Assembly: GCA_903824785.1 (NCBI GenBank)
Contig: CAIJYD010000017.1
Span: 1 to 51,193 of the forward strand
DNA from: an uncultured Bacteroidota bacterium
Lineage (GTDB): Bacteria; Bacteroidota; Bacteroidia; Bacteroidales; VadinHA17
DNA: 51,193 nucleotides
Direction of reading: 5' to 3'
The first letter of the stretch is position 1; every line of letters starts with the position of its first letter. Shown here piece after piece: positions 8,503 to 18,489 of the stretch. The position numbers were made by a program, and so were the translations under genes. The notes beneath the pieces were generated by a model. It did not search any database, was not told the origin of the DNA, and saw nothing but the letters and a program-made list of their open reading frames with translations.

Positions 8503-9714
8503 ATGATACTTAAAGAAACAATTGCTGAGGTAACTGATCATCATACAGGATTAATACATAATCAATCCAATGATACATCACGGGAATGCCTGAGCGAATT
8601 GAAAATTTATGATTCATTTGTTCTTGTAATCAGCGGCGTAAGACGTTGCGGGAAAAGTACTCTGATTAAACAGCTTCTAAAAAGCAGGCAGGAATCCGCT
8701 ATGCTATTGAATTTTGAAGATCCCCGGCTTTCAGGATTTGAATTAGCTGATTTTACTAAACTTGATACAATGGCAGTTGAGAAAAGTTGGGAAATCATGG
8801 CGTTTGATGAAATTCAGCATATTACCGGTTGGGAAAAATACATCAGGTCCAAAGTTGGCAGTCGGCAGAAAATTATTATCACAGGTTCGAACGCTTCGCT
8901 TTTGAGTCGGGAATTTGGAACTAGTTTGACAGGAAGGCACATTACAAAGGAACTATTCCCCTTTTCCTATTCTGAGTTTTTATTATTCCTTGGTCTTAGT
9001 CCGGGCGCTGACTCTTTAATGAATTATTCAGATCATGGAGGATTTCCCGAGTATCTGAAGATCAGAGACGAAGAGATATTATACCGGTTAATGGATGATA
9101 TTATTTTTCGCGATATAGCAGTGAGATATGGAATCAGGCAGCATCAGATGTTACGGCAACTGACTGTTTATATGATCAGCAATATTGGGAAACGATATTC
9201 CCTGAATAACCTGAGAAAGGTATTTGGCTTTGGCTCTGTACGTTCAGTGGCAGATTATATTTCCTGGATGGAGGATAGTTACCTGATTTTCAGCCTGCCG
9301 AAATTCAGCTATTCAATAAAAAAAACCATTGTTAATCCCCGGAAAGTGTATTGCATTGATAATGGGTTGGTCAATGTAAATTCCCTTTCGTTTTCGAGAG
9401 ATCCCGGACGAAAACTGGAAAATCTTGTTTACCTCCATTTAAGAAGAAATCATACAGAACTGTATTACTATTCTGAAAAATGGGAATGTGATTTTGTAAT
9501 TGTAGAAAAAGGGCAGCCAGTAAAAGCTATTCAGGTCTGCTATCATCTTGATTCAGACAATCTCGACAGAGAGATCAGAGGGCTGGAAGAAGCCATGTCA
9601 GACTTAAAAATTTCTCAGGCAGTAATAGTAACATTTGATCAGGAGGACTCATTTAATATAGGTGCAACAGAGGTGAAGGCTATTCCGGCGTGGAAATATT
9701 TGGCCCGAACATAA
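8503..9714 (+). CDS. ATP-binding protein, AAA_14 / DUF4143 family
   Basis: A 403-residue P-loop ATPase of the archaeal/bacterial AAA_14 plus DUF4143 type. Walker A is GVRRCGKST (45-53), Walker B is IMAFDEI (98-104), and the sensor region ITGSNASLLS (126-135) is followed by the family's LTGRHITKELFPFSYSEF segment. The C-terminal DUF4143 part (about 195-395) has the LYYYSEKWECDFVI motif, which resembles a restriction-endonuclease-like core. No membrane segments. Proteins of this family are widespread in anaerobes, often stand alone and have no settled function. It has its own promoter with an overlapping direct repeat, which suggests tight or autogenous control. Confidence 0.88.
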   Translation: MILKETIAEVTDHHTGLIHNQSNDTSRECLSELKIYDSFVLVISGVRRCGKSTLIKQLLKSRQESAMLLNFEDPRLSGFELADFTKLDTMAVEKSWEIMAFDEIQHITGWEKYIRSKVGSRQKIIITGSNASLLSREFGTSLTGRHITKELFPFSYSEFLLFLGLSPGADSLMNYSDHGGFPEYLKIRDEEILYRLMDDIIFRDIAVRYGIRQHQMLRQLTVYMISNIGKRYSLNNLRKVFGFGSVRSVADYISWMEDSYLIFSLPKFSYSIKKTIVNPRKVYCIDNGLVNVNSLSFSRDPGRKLENLVYLHLRRNHTELYYYSEKWECDFVIVEKGQPVKAIQVCYHLDSDNLDREIRGLEEAMSDLKISQAVIVTFDQEDSFNIGATEVKAIPAWKYLART

Positions 9715-9824
9715 GTTTTCAGGGAGAAGGTTTTATGAAATTCCCTCTTAAATTTTAAGATCTTCGGAAGATATTGAACTGGTTTGGTTTTGACAGATTC
9801 ACCCACAATAAAAACATAATATAC

Positions 9825-11093
9825 ATGAAGAAACTATTATTCGCACTGCCACTCTTGGTTCTTCTTTATTCAGTTAATGGACAACCGGGTATTGTTAAAA
9901 TTAAAAATGAAAACAAATCCTGGCGGCTTATGCTGAACGGCCAGCCGTTTTTTGTAAAAGGTGTTGTAGGAAACAGCTATCTTGAAAAAGTTAAAGAATA
10001 CGGAGGGAATTCAATACGAACCGGCTCTCAAAAGGAACAGCTTGACAAGGTATATAAACTCGGACTTAATGCCCTTGTAAATCTTCCTGCCGGAGCCGAA
10101 CGCGATGGGATGAATTACAATGATACTTCTGCAGTAAGGAAGCAGACAGAAAAGATCATCTCAATAGTAAGGAATACAAAGGATCATCCTGCAGTGCTAA
10201 TGTGGGCCATAGGGAATGAACTTGATTATATCCCTCCACTTGAACCTTTCAACCCGAAGGTGTGGGATGCCGTTAACAGTGCTGCCAGGGCAATCCATGC
10301 CATCGACCCGAATCATCCTGTGATGACAGTTATAGGTACAAGCCTGATGGAAAAGGTTGCAGATATTGTAAAACGATGCCCTGATCTTGATCTGCTTGGC
10401 ATTAACTCATATGGTGATATATATACTCTTTCATCTACCATGAAAAAGTATGGATGGACAAAACCCTTTTTAATTTCAGAGTGGGGTCCTGACGGATACT
10501 GGGAAGTCCGTAAAACGCCATGGAAAGCTCCGTATGAACAGACAGGATTGGAAAAATACATCTGCTATGAGAAGAAATACCAGAGTATTACGGATCCTGA
10601 AAACGGCCAGTGCCTTGGCTCTTACGTATTTTACTGGTCAGGTTTTAAACAGGAAACCACTCACACCTGGTTTTGTATGTTCGATTCAACAGGACTGGAA
10701 TCACCCCTTGTTGGATTAATGCATTATTTATGGACCGGGGAAAAAAAGAAGAATGAAGCTCCTGTTGCAGATTCTGTTAATATTGGTGCCTTTATTCGCT
10801 ATCAGGCTATCATGCTTGATCCGGGTAGTATTCAAAACGCAAAGGTTACAGCTCATGATCCGGATAATGATAATCTTACATATCGCTGGGAGATCCGGAA
10901 TGAAGCAAAATATGCATCATATGCCGGTCAGGGTGAAAAAGTTCCCGGACCGCTTCCGGACTTGATCTCAGGAAATAAAGTTGAAATAAGTTTTAAAGCA
11001 CCCTCCACTCCCGGAGCTTACCGTCTTTTTGCATATGTTTACGACGGAAAGGGCCATTTTTCGACCGCCAATCTTCCGTTTTATGTAAGATAA
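9825..11093 (+). CDS. Secreted TIM-barrel glycoside hydrolase (GH2-like catalytic domain)
   Basis: A 422-residue exported enzyme. The ATG at 9825 gives signal peptide MKKLLFALPLLVLLYSVNGQ; the in-frame upstream start would bury it. After a short beta region (NGQPFFVKGV), the TIM barrel covers about 50-320, with the clan-A acid/base E132 in WAIGNELD and the nucleophile candidate E219 in LISEWGPDG. It lacks the N-terminal sugar-binding and Ig-like domains of full GH2 enzymes, so it is a catalytic-domain-only form and its substrate is open. The last about 75 residues form a PKD/cadherin-like beta module (AKVTAHDPDNDNLTYRWEI). Probably periplasmic or outer-surface. Confidence 0.8.
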   Translation: MKKLLFALPLLVLLYSVNGQPGIVKIKNENKSWRLMLNGQPFFVKGVVGNSYLEKVKEYGGNSIRTGSQKEQLDKVYKLGLNALVNLPAGAERDGMNYNDTSAVRKQTEKIISIVRNTKDHPAVLMWAIGNELDYIPPLEPFNPKVWDAVNSAARAIHAIDPNHPVMTVIGTSLMEKVADIVKRCPDLDLLGINSYGDIYTLSSTMKKYGWTKPFLISEWGPDGYWEVRKTPWKAPYEQTGLEKYICYEKKYQSITDPENGQCLGSYVFYWSGFKQETTHTWFCMFDSTGLESPLVGLMHYLWTGEKKKNEAPVADSVNIGAFIRYQAIMLDPGSIQNAKVTAHDPDNDNLTYRWEIRNEAKYASYAGQGEKVPGPLPDLISGNKVEISFKAPSTPGAYRLFAYVYDGKGHFSTANLPFYVR

Positions 11094-11144
11094 TTCAGGT
11101 TTTTTTGTCCCCCTTCGCCAGAGCTTGTGCCTCCGCTGAAGATC

Positions 11145-11573
11145 TTATATGAGCCGTTTTACCCGGTTCCAGTAATTGATAGTCATCCGCCCCGAACCAT
11201 TCCATTTTTTTGCTATCTGTTCAAGATCATTAGGGCCGATCTGTTCAGCAAAGTATAAGAAGATCTTCTCAGATACTTCATAGCTGAAAAGGTCATTCAT
11301 CTTATATCTGCTTCTTGTCTGAGCATTATAGTCTTTAAGTTTAATAGGTCGTATCTGAAAGTATCCGACAGCATTTTCAACGGGATTGAAAGACAGGGTA
11401 TCGCCCTTGGTCTCCACCATTCCTATTGCATGAATCAGCCGTTTGTATGGTTCTGCAGGAACAGAAGCGGCAATTGTAATTAATTTCAGACTTGGTGCTG
11501 AAACCGGAGAGACAGACAGTAAAATTAAAGCAAGAATAATTCCCCCAGTCTTTTTAATATTGTACGGCATCAT
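11145..11573 (-). CDS. Small exported lysozyme-fold (lytic transglycosylase-like) protein
   Basis: 142 residues. An N-terminal hydrophobic segment (residues 9-26) acts as signal peptide or anchor. A compact lysozyme-like core follows: HAIGMVETKGD with candidate catalytic E54, then AVGYFQIRPI, a spaced helix ending AEQIGPNDLEQIAKKWNGSG, and YWNRVKR at the C-terminus. This order (E in the first helix, G-Y-F-Q-I, W-N-G) is that of SLT/GH23-like enzymes. It is shorter than usual (150-200), so it could be inactive. It is convergent with the upstream glycosidase gene, with only 51 bp between them. Confidence 0.65.
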   Translation of the reverse strand: MMPYNIKKTGGIILALILLSVSPVSAPSLKLITIAASVPAEPYKRLIHAIGMVETKGDTLSFNPVENAVGYFQIRPIKLKDYNAQTRSRYKMNDLFSYEVSEKIFLYFAEQIGPNDLEQIAKKWNGSGRMTINYWNRVKRLI

Positions 11574-11965
11574 TATAGCATTAATAAAAAAATAAAAAAT
11601 CCGGTTGTAATAAAACCGGGAACAGGATATTTTCCCGCAGGCAAAGATAGGTCTTAACCTGTTGTAAATAAATTGAATCTGCCTGTATTTTTGAACAACA
11701 TATTAACCGTTGGAAAGGGTTTGCCGGAATTAAGCTATGGATGGGTAATGAAATGCAGGTGGCGGTTTAAGAAACTAACCGGTATCTTTTACTGTTTTTC
11801 GGGACAAACTCACCCAAGGTAATCTCCAATCAGGAGAAACTGAATATTGGTCTAAAAAGAATACATTTTATACAGATGATTCCCGATACACATATAAAAT
11901 AACATTACTTTAGTCAGATCAATTTTTGAATACCTTGCAATGGGATTTCTACTAATTATATCACA
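11574..11965. other. Intergenic region with leader hairpin
   Basis: 392 bases between divergent genes. At 11601-11619 the arms CCGGTT and AACCGG form a hairpin. On the minus strand it is followed by a run of mostly T (11580-11600), directly before the start of the minus-strand lysozyme-fold gene. That is the geometry of an intrinsic terminator or attenuator in its leader. No coding sequence or other motif recognised. Confidence 0.4.
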
Positions 11966-12748
11966 ATGATTGTAAAGATAAAGACAACACTCCTCTTTCT
12001 GATACTATTTTCAGCATTTGGCTATTCTCAAACCGGTAATAGCACTCCATTTCAGGCGGGAGAAACATTAAGGTTCAAGGGTTCATATTACATGTCATCT
12101 CTCTGGGCCGACCTGGCAGAAGTAAAAGTTGAAGTCGCCGATTATAATTCGGGCGGTAAATCCTTATATTTTATAAAGGCTACAGCAAGTACCTATTCTG
12201 AATATGATTCATTTTTCAAGATAAGGGATTTGTTTCAGTCATGGGTCGATAAAAAGGAGATTAAACCTTATATCTTCAAAAGAAGTGTTGATGAAGGAGG
12301 TTATAAATTCAATATGAAGTATGTTGTTAAAAGAAATTCTCTGCAGGCTAATTATGAGTTTGAACGAAAAGGGAAAGTCAAAACTGCAGTCATTCCGGTA
12401 ACAGAAGAGACGCAGGATCTGGTCTCAATTCTGTACTACGTCAGAATGTTCGACTTTGAGAAAATGGCTCTCAACAAAACTATTTCTATATCTATACTGG
12501 TCGACGATAAAGTTGAGATCCTTACTTTGACATTTAAAGGAAAAGAGACTTTGAAAACTGAACCTTTCGGGAAAATAGCCTGTTATAAACTGGGTATTTC
12601 AATCAATAATAAAGCGTTGGTTAACAAGGAGTCAAACAATATCTGGCTTACAGCTGACAAGAATAAGATTCCTGTTCAGGTTAAAGCTGAAATCCCTGTT
12701 GGCAGTATTCAGCTGCGACTTGTTGAAGCACAGGGGATTATTCAATAA
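11966..12748 (+). CDS. DUF3108 exported protein
   Basis: 260 residues with signal peptide (MIVKIKTTLLFLILFSAFGYSQ). The remainder fits DUF3108: FQAGETLRFKGSYYMSSLWADLAEVKVEV at the start, a central EYDSFFKIRDLFQSWVD segment, then ETQDLVSILYYVRMFDFEKM, and a basic C-terminal beta region with LTADKNKIPVQVKAE. The family is a periplasmic beta-rich fold of unknown role. It lies 78 bp upstream of a small membrane protein on the same strand, so the two may be co-transcribed. Confidence 0.8.
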   Translation: MIVKIKTTLLFLILFSAFGYSQTGNSTPFQAGETLRFKGSYYMSSLWADLAEVKVEVADYNSGGKSLYFIKATASTYSEYDSFFKIRDLFQSWVDKKEIKPYIFKRSVDEGGYKFNMKYVVKRNSLQANYEFERKGKVKTAVIPVTEETQDLVSILYYVRMFDFEKMALNKTISISILVDDKVEILTLTFKGKETLKTEPFGKIACYKLGISINNKALVNKESNNIWLTADKNKIPVQVKAEIPVGSIQLRLVEAQGIIQ

Positions 12749-12826
12749 TATCAAAACCTCACTATTCAGGACATTAATAGATAACCCAACTCCGGCTTAC
12801 GTTAAGTCCTTATAAATTAAATAATT

Positions 12827-13204
12827 ATGGAAAAAGCAGAAAAGAAACAAAAGTCAACCGGTGGAGTCTCACTTTTATTGCTGATACCCGCTTTGTTGTT
12901 CGGACTGATTTCAATGGCACTTGCAATTGTAGGATTAGGACTTATTCCGTTACTTCCCGCGGCGGCAGGAATCCTTCTGGCGCTGATCGCAATGTTTTTT
13001 TTCAGAGGAAGTTATCGGGTTTTTACACGGGTGGTTATTACTATTTCAATTGTTGCAGCCCTCGTCTCTGTTTTTCGCGGAGCCATTCTTGAGAAAAAGG
13101 TTTCCGCAGATAAAAACTTCGACAGTACTTTTGTAAAAACACAGGTTGGGATAGACAACGATCTGAATGACGCATTCGCTGATGATAGTTTAAAATCCAA
13201 ATAA
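12827..13204 (+). CDS. Small membrane protein of unknown function
   Basis: 125 residues, no recognised family. A basic N-terminus (MEKAEKKQKS) precedes two adjacent hydrophobic segments (about 14-36 and 38-57, glycine/leucine/alanine rich). A third follows an arginine-containing turn (about 64-83). The tail (about 88-125) is soluble and rich in aspartate and lysine. Codon use and composition look like the neighbours. Likely an inner-membrane protein with its tail outside or inside; the topology is not decidable by eye. Confidence 0.65.
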   Translation: MEKAEKKQKSTGGVSLLLLIPALLFGLISMALAIVGLGLIPLLPAAAGILLALIAMFFFRGSYRVFTRVVITISIVAALVSVFRGAILEKKVSADKNFDSTFVKTQVGIDNDLNDAFADDSLKSK

Positions 13205-13393
13205 AAGGAGATCCTGTTATTTGAAAATGATTTTAGGGTGTGTTTACCTTTTTAAACAGATAGTAAGTGTGATTTCCTCATCGAAAAAAATATTAATGAT
13301 CATAAATATGAATAATTGGCTGATCAGGCTGACACTGATTTACAACTAACCGATTATCTTTATGATTCTAATGATTGATCTAAAATTTAATTT

Positions 13394-14647
13394 ATGCTTA
13401 CTCCTTCGAAACAGAATTTTATCAGAACAATAAATCATCAGCAACCCGATAAGGTCGTAGTTGATTTTGGTTCTACAGCTGTTACCGGTATTCATGTGCG
13501 GATTGTTGAAAAACTACGCGACTATTACGGACTCGAGAAACGACCTGTCAGGGTTACAGAACCATATCAGATGCTCGGTGAAATTGATCCGGAGCTGGTA
13601 AAGGCGATGGATATCGATGTAATAGGATTGTTATCTGCAAAAAATATGTTTGGGGTTCCCAATGAAGGCTGGAAAGTTCATAAAACGCTATGGGGACAGG
13701 AGGTTCTTTTTCCTGCCGGGTTTAATTACACATTTAATGCCAATGGAGATATATTGATGTATCCTGAGGGTGACACCTCCCAGCCACCCAGCGGGATGAT
13801 GCCAAAAACCGGATACTTTTTTGATGCTCTCGACAGGCAGAAACCAATAGATGACTCAACCCTGAAGGTGGAGGATAACCTGGAGGAATTTGGCCATATA
13901 ACTACTGATGACCTTTCCTGGTGGAAAAAAGAGATAAACAAACTCGACACAGATTCCAAAGCAATTGTGGCATCGGTAGGAGGAACAGCTTTGGGCGATA
14001 TTGCACTTGTTCCTGCGATACAGTTAAAAAACCCGAAAGGCATAAGGGGTGTGGAAGAGTGGTATATCTCTACTCTCATCAGGGAGGATTTTGTTAAAGA
14101 GTTATATGAAAAACAGACAGATATCGCCATTGAAAATATGAAGTTGCTGTATGAGGTTATCGGAAATAAGATTGATGTCGTCTTTATCTGCGGAACTGAT
14201 TTTGGTACTCAGAACTCAACTTTTTGTTCCCCTGAAACATACGACAGGGTATGGCTTCCTTATTATAAAAAAACAAATGACTGGATCCATCAGAATACCT
14301 CGTGGAAAACATTTAAACACTCCTGCGGCGCTGTGGAACCTCTGATGAAAAATTTTATCGAATCGGGATTTGATATAATTAATCCCGTTCAGATAAATGC
14401 TTCAGGCATGGACTCCCGCCGGCTAAAGAAGGAATATGGTAATGATCTTGTATTCTGGGGCGGAGGTGTTGATACTCAGGGAGCATTTGCTTTTGGAACA
14501 CCTGCCCAGGTAAAGGAACAGGTTAAATTGCAGTGTGAAATCCTTAACAAAAACGGTGGTTTTGTCTTTAATACGGTTCATAATATTCAGGCAAACGTAC
14601 CCTTTGAGAATGTTGTGGCAATGCTCGATGCCCTGAAGGATCTTTAG
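13394..14647 (+). CDS. Uroporphyrinogen decarboxylase-like / MtaA-type methyltransferase homologue (1)
   Basis: 417 residues of the UroD superfamily (TIM barrel), opening MLTPSKQNFIRTINHQQPDK as in many MtaA/CmuA-like proteins rather than true HemE, which is shorter. The H-x-C pair of cobamide:CoM methyltransferases is present as H309-S-C311 (KHSCGAV), but the third zinc cysteine is replaced by glycines (FWGGGVD, about 354-360). Family knowledge suggests methyl transfer from a corrinoid or a related reaction. No corrinoid protein or CoM pathway is visible here, so the substrate is unknown. It is followed after 31 bp by the GH2 gene on the same strand, which suggests co-transcription and a glycan-linked role. 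Confidence 0.75.
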   Translation: MLTPSKQNFIRTINHQQPDKVVVDFGSTAVTGIHVRIVEKLRDYYGLEKRPVRVTEPYQMLGEIDPELVKAMDIDVIGLLSAKNMFGVPNEGWKVHKTLWGQEVLFPAGFNYTFNANGDILMYPEGDTSQPPSGMMPKTGYFFDALDRQKPIDDSTLKVEDNLEEFGHITTDDLSWWKKEINKLDTDSKAIVASVGGTALGDIALVPAIQLKNPKGIRGVEEWYISTLIREDFVKELYEKQTDIAIENMKLLYEVIGNKIDVVFICGTDFGTQNSTFCSPETYDRVWLPYYKKTNDWIHQNTSWKTFKHSCGAVEPLMKNFIESGFDIINPVQINASGMDSRRLKKEYGNDLVFWGGGVDTQGAFAFGTPAQVKEQVKLQCEILNKNGGFVFNTVHNIQANVPFENVVAMLDALKDL

Positions 14648-14678
14648 AGTTAGGAAACCAGCACAATTACCTGAAGGC

Positions 14679-17522
14679 ATGAAAAAATTATTGATTATTT
14701 TACTGGTATTTACCGGATGTATTAGGCAGAATGCCGATGTAAGGAATGATTATTCCCTTGCCGGAGAATGGAGATTCAGAATTGACTCTCTTGACCAGGG
14801 AATCAATGAAGGCTGGTATAATATCTTGTCTGATGAAACTGTCAGACTTCCCGGTTCAATGGCTGAAAATGGGAAAGGAGACGATATTACCTTAAAGACA
14901 AACTGGACCGGCGATATTATTGACAAGTCCTATTTCATTGAAAAAAAATATGAAAAGTACCGGCATCCGGGAAACATTAAAATTCCATTCTGGCTCACTC
15001 CGGTAAAATATTATAAAGGTGCCGCCTGGTATCAGAAAGAGTTCGACTTACCTTCCGGATGGGAGGGAAAGAATGTAATATTGTTTATTGAAAGACCTCA
15101 TTGGGAGTCGACTGTTTTTGTAAATGGTAAAAAAGCAGGGAGCGGGAACAGTCTGGCAGCTCCGCATCAGTTCGATATTACACCTCATCTTAATGCAGGA
15201 AAAAACCGGATTAGTATCCGGATCGATAACAGGGTTGTTATACCTGTCGGAGTTAACTCGCATAGTATCAGCGACCATACCCAGTCGAACTGGAATGGGA
15301 TTGCCGGGAATATATGTCTGAAAGCCACATCAAAAATATTTATCAGTGAGGTGAGGATCTATCCCGATATTAAGGCAAAAAAGGCAAAAATTATTGTGGC
15401 CTTAACCAATAAAACAGGGAATCCGTTCAAAGGGAAAATTATGATTCAGGCTGAAAGTTTTAACTCCGGGCTTTCTCAGAAACTCAGGAGAAAAGTTGTT
15501 TCAGCAGATTCCGGCTCAGATGATCTCCAGCTTGTCATTGATTATCCTATGGGTAACAAGCCTCAGCTGTGGAGTGAATTCACACCTTCATTATATAAGC
15601 TGAACCTTAATCTGAAAGGGGCCGATGGCGAGATAATTGATAATGTTTCTCAGGAGTTCGGTATGCGCGAGTTTAAAGCAAACGGAACCCGTTTCGAAGT
15701 TAACGGGCAACAGATATTTCTGAGAGGGACACTTGAGTGCTGCATCTTTCCGCTTACCGGTTATCCTCCCACCGATACAGAATCGTGGGAGAAAGTTCTC
15801 AGTACTTGTAAAGAATATGGATTAAATACTATCCGTTTTCATTCCTGGTGCCCTCCTGAAGCTGCTTTTATTGCTGCCGATAAGCTTGGGGTCTACTTTC
15901 ATATCGAGTGCTCTTCATGGGCAAACCAGGGAACAGGATTGGGCGACGGCGGCGTTATCGATCAGTTTATCTACCGCGAGGGTGATGAAATTCTTAAAGC
16001 CTATGGAAACCATCCGTCATTCTGTATGCTGGCCTATGGGAACGAACCCGCCGGAAAAAAGCAGAATGATTACCTCGGTAAACTCCTGACATACTGGAAG
16101 GCAAAAGACAACCGAAGGCTATATACTTCAGCTGCAGGCTGGCCCTTTATTCCTGAAAATGATTACAACCTGTCGCCTGAACCAAGGATTCAGCGCTGGG
16201 GCGAGGGATTGAAGAGCATCATTAATGGTGAACCACCTCAAACCATTAATGACTACCGGGAATATATTTCAAAATTCAAAGTTCCTGTTGTTAGTCACGA
16301 AATAGGAGAATGGTGCGTTTATCCCGATTTTAAAGAGATAGCAAAATATACGGGTGTGCTTAAAGCTACAAATTTTGAAATATTCCGCGAAACGCTGAAT
16401 GAGAATGAGATGGGCGATCAGGCAGAAGATTTCCTTATGGCCTCAGGTAAGCTTCAGGCATTGTGCTACAAAGCGGAAATTGAAGCTGCCCTCAGGACAC
16501 CCGGGTTTGCCGGATTTCACCTGTTGCAACTGCACGATTTCCCCGGACAGGGTACCGCGCTTGTTGGTATTCTGAATCCGTTCTTTGAGTCAAAAGGTTA
16601 TATCACACCCAAAGAATTCAGAATGTTCTGTAATGAAACGGTTCCTCTCGCACGGATGCAAAAAAGGGTTTTCACCAATAATGAATCTTTCAGTGCGGAT
16701 ATTGAGATTGCACATTTCGGTGCAAATCCTATAAAAAATGGTTCGGTTTTATGTGAAGTTATAAATTCATCAGGTGATACACTTTACAGCAGGACTTTTA
16801 AAAAGGAGGAGATAGCCATAGGAAATTGTATTCCGGCAGGATCATTATCATTTAATCTGTCCGGTATTACCAAAGCTCAGAAACTTGTTCTGGTTGCATC
16901 AATTGAAAATACCTCTTTTAAAAACAGCTGGGATTTCTGGGTCTATCCTTCAGAACAGGAGATAGTTACCGGAAAAGTGATGGTTACAGACAAACTTGAT
17001 AGAAATGCTGAGGCAACTCTCAAAAACGGAGGATCTGTACTGCTGCTTACTTTTGGGAAAGCAGGAAAAGATAAAGGGGAGCAGGTTGCAATCGGATTTT
17101 CAAGTATCTTCTGGAACACAGCCTGGACCAACAACCAGCCACCGCATACTCTAGGAATTCTTTGCAATCCTGCACATTCAATCTTCAGTGATTTTCCTAC
17201 AGAGTATCATTCCAACTGGCAGTGGTGGGATCCTGTTACTCATTCTCAGGCAATGATTCTCGATGGTTTTCCTGCAAAACTGAAACCTCTCATTCAGCCG
17301 ATCGATACATGGTTCTCCAATCGCCGGCTTGCACTGGCCTTCGAATCTGAAACAAATGAAGGGAAACTGATGGTTTGCAGTATCGATTTAAAGGATAATA
17401 TTGATGGCAGACCAGTTTCAAAACAACTTCTGCTCTCTCTGCTGAACTATATGAACAGTGATTCTTTTAATCCTCAGATTGAGATAGAAATAGATAAAAT
17501 AAAAAGTCTGGCGGCTGATTAG
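14679..17522 (+). CDS. GH2 family glycoside hydrolase, lipoprotein
   Basis: 947 residues with a short lipoprotein-type signal (MKKLLIILLVFTGC, Cys14). Domains: N-terminal jelly-roll sugar-binding domain (about 25-220, with RPHWESTVFVNGKKAG), Ig-like sandwich (about 225-335), TIM barrel (about 340-640) and a C-terminal beta-rich region (about 650-947). In the barrel the acid/base is E456 (LAYGNEPAG) and the nucleophile is probably E541 in VVSHEIGEW, where GH2 enzymes usually have S-E-x-G. Activity could be beta-galactosidase, glucuronidase or mannosidase-like; the sequence alone does not decide. Located at the outer membrane or periplasm. Downstream of the UroD-like gene by 31 bp. Confidence 0.85.
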   Translation: MKKLLIILLVFTGCIRQNADVRNDYSLAGEWRFRIDSLDQGINEGWYNILSDETVRLPGSMAENGKGDDITLKTNWTGDIIDKSYFIEKKYEKYRHPGNIKIPFWLTPVKYYKGAAWYQKEFDLPSGWEGKNVILFIERPHWESTVFVNGKKAGSGNSLAAPHQFDITPHLNAGKNRISIRIDNRVVIPVGVNSHSISDHTQSNWNGIAGNICLKATSKIFISEVRIYPDIKAKKAKIIVALTNKTGNPFKGKIMIQAESFNSGLSQKLRRKVVSADSGSDDLQLVIDYPMGNKPQLWSEFTPSLYKLNLNLKGADGEIIDNVSQEFGMREFKANGTRFEVNGQQIFLRGTLECCIFPLTGYPPTDTESWEKVLSTCKEYGLNTIRFHSWCPPEAAFIAADKLGVYFHIECSSWANQGTGLGDGGVIDQFIYREGDEILKAYGNHPSFCMLAYGNEPAGKKQNDYLGKLLTYWKAKDNRRLYTSAAGWPFIPENDYNLSPEPRIQRWGEGLKSIINGEPPQTINDYREYISKFKVPVVSHEIGEWCVYPDFKEIAKYTGVLKATNFEIFRETLNENEMGDQAEDFLMASGKLQALCYKAEIEAALRTPGFAGFHLLQLHDFPGQGTALVGILNPFFESKGYITPKEFRMFCNETVPLARMQKRVFTNNESFSADIEIAHFGANPIKNGSVLCEVINSSGDTLYSRTFKKEEIAIGNCIPAGSLSFNLSGITKAQKLVLVASIENTSFKNSWDFWVYPSEQEIVTGKVMVTDKLDRNAEATLKNGGSVLLLTFGKAGKDKGEQVAIGFSSIFWNTAWTNNQPPHTLGILCNPAHSIFSDFPTEYHSNWQWWDPVTHSQAMILDGFPAKLKPLIQPIDTWFSNRRLALAFESETNEGKLMVCSIDLKDNIDGRPVSKQLLLSLLNYMNSDSFNPQIEIEIDKIKSLAAD

Positions 17523-17571
17523 TCCCGCAATATTTAAATTTCTATAGCTCCCCGAAGAGCAGTTGCCGGCT

Positions 17572-18282
17572 TTAACTGCCAAAAACTTTCTTAAGCAGCT
17601 CAGATGTTCTTGCCATTGGGTCCTTGCGGATTTTAAGCTCTTCTTTGGCAATCATGACAAAAAGTCCGTCAATAGCTTTATTTGTAACATATTCAGGAAG
17701 ATCCGGATTTATCTTTTTAACCAGTGGGATCTTATTATAGATAGTAATCAGGTCGCTCCAGTATTTCGAGGCATTGACATTATCAAGCGATGTTTTTATT
17801 ATCGGTTTAAAGGCAGCACCAAGCTGAGGAGAGGTTGTCCTTTTCAGATACATTGTAGCGGCATTGTTTTCACCTTTCACAATATTAATTGCATCGCTGA
17901 CAGTCATCCCTTTTATGGCAGCGATAAAAATAGTCTTTGCTTCGGTGGCAGCTTTCTCGGCAGCACGGTTCATCGACTGGTTGAATTCATCCACTTTGTT
18001 ACCCATTCCCATTGCTCTGAGCTTTGATTCCATATCCCTGGCTTCTGAAGGGAAGGGGATCTTTATTTCCGGATTGCCCCAGTATCCGTCTGCAAGCGAA
18101 ACAACTTTCACACTTTCCCCAGTGCCATTTACAAGAGCTTCTTTAATAGCATCGGCAGCATCCTTTTCAGTGAGGCCTGCCGTATTTGAGTTAATAAACT
18201 TTTTGGCATTCTTAAGGAGCTGGGCATCTGTGTTCTGCATACTCATTATTGCAATAAGTATAAGGAAGCTGATTTTTTTCAT
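17572..18282 (-). CDS. DUF4197 exported protein
   Basis: 236 residues with signal peptide (MKKISFLILIAIMSMQNTDA). The mature part fits DUF4197: L-T-E-x-D-A-A-D-A-I-K-E-A-L near residue 40, an IKIPFP segment, LRAMGMGNKVDEFNQSMNRAAEKAA, a helical body and the closing DGLFVMIAKEELKIRKDPMA. The family is periplasmic, helical and of unknown function. It interrupts the plus-strand glycan block on the opposite strand, converging with the GH2 gene (49 bp apart). Confidence 0.85.
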   Translation of the reverse strand: MKKISFLILIAIMSMQNTDAQLLKNAKKFINSNTAGLTEKDAADAIKEALVNGTGESVKVVSLADGYWGNPEIKIPFPSEARDMESKLRAMGMGNKVDEFNQSMNRAAEKAATEAKTIFIAAIKGMTVSDAINIVKGENNAATMYLKRTTSPQLGAAFKPIIKTSLDNVNASKYWSDLITIYNKIPLVKKINPDLPEYVTNKAIDGLFVMIAKEELKIRKDPMARTSELLKKVFGS

Positions 18283-18489
18283 TTTACATTTTTTTAAATT
18301 ATCCTGAATTATTTGTGCAAATTCCTTGCCAACACTAATGAATTCAGATAATATGTTTTTGAATCAGAAAGAAATTATGGTAACTTAACGTCGTTGGAAA
18401 AATGAATTTTATGAAATAGCTCATTGAATATACAATCCATTAATATTAAAAATACTTCAGGAAAAAGATTCAGATAAAATCACATTAAA

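Noticed and set aside
13205-13393. Cobalamin riboswitch before the UroD-like gene
   Set aside because: No B12-box or paired elements were visible, although corrinoid chemistry would make it attractive.
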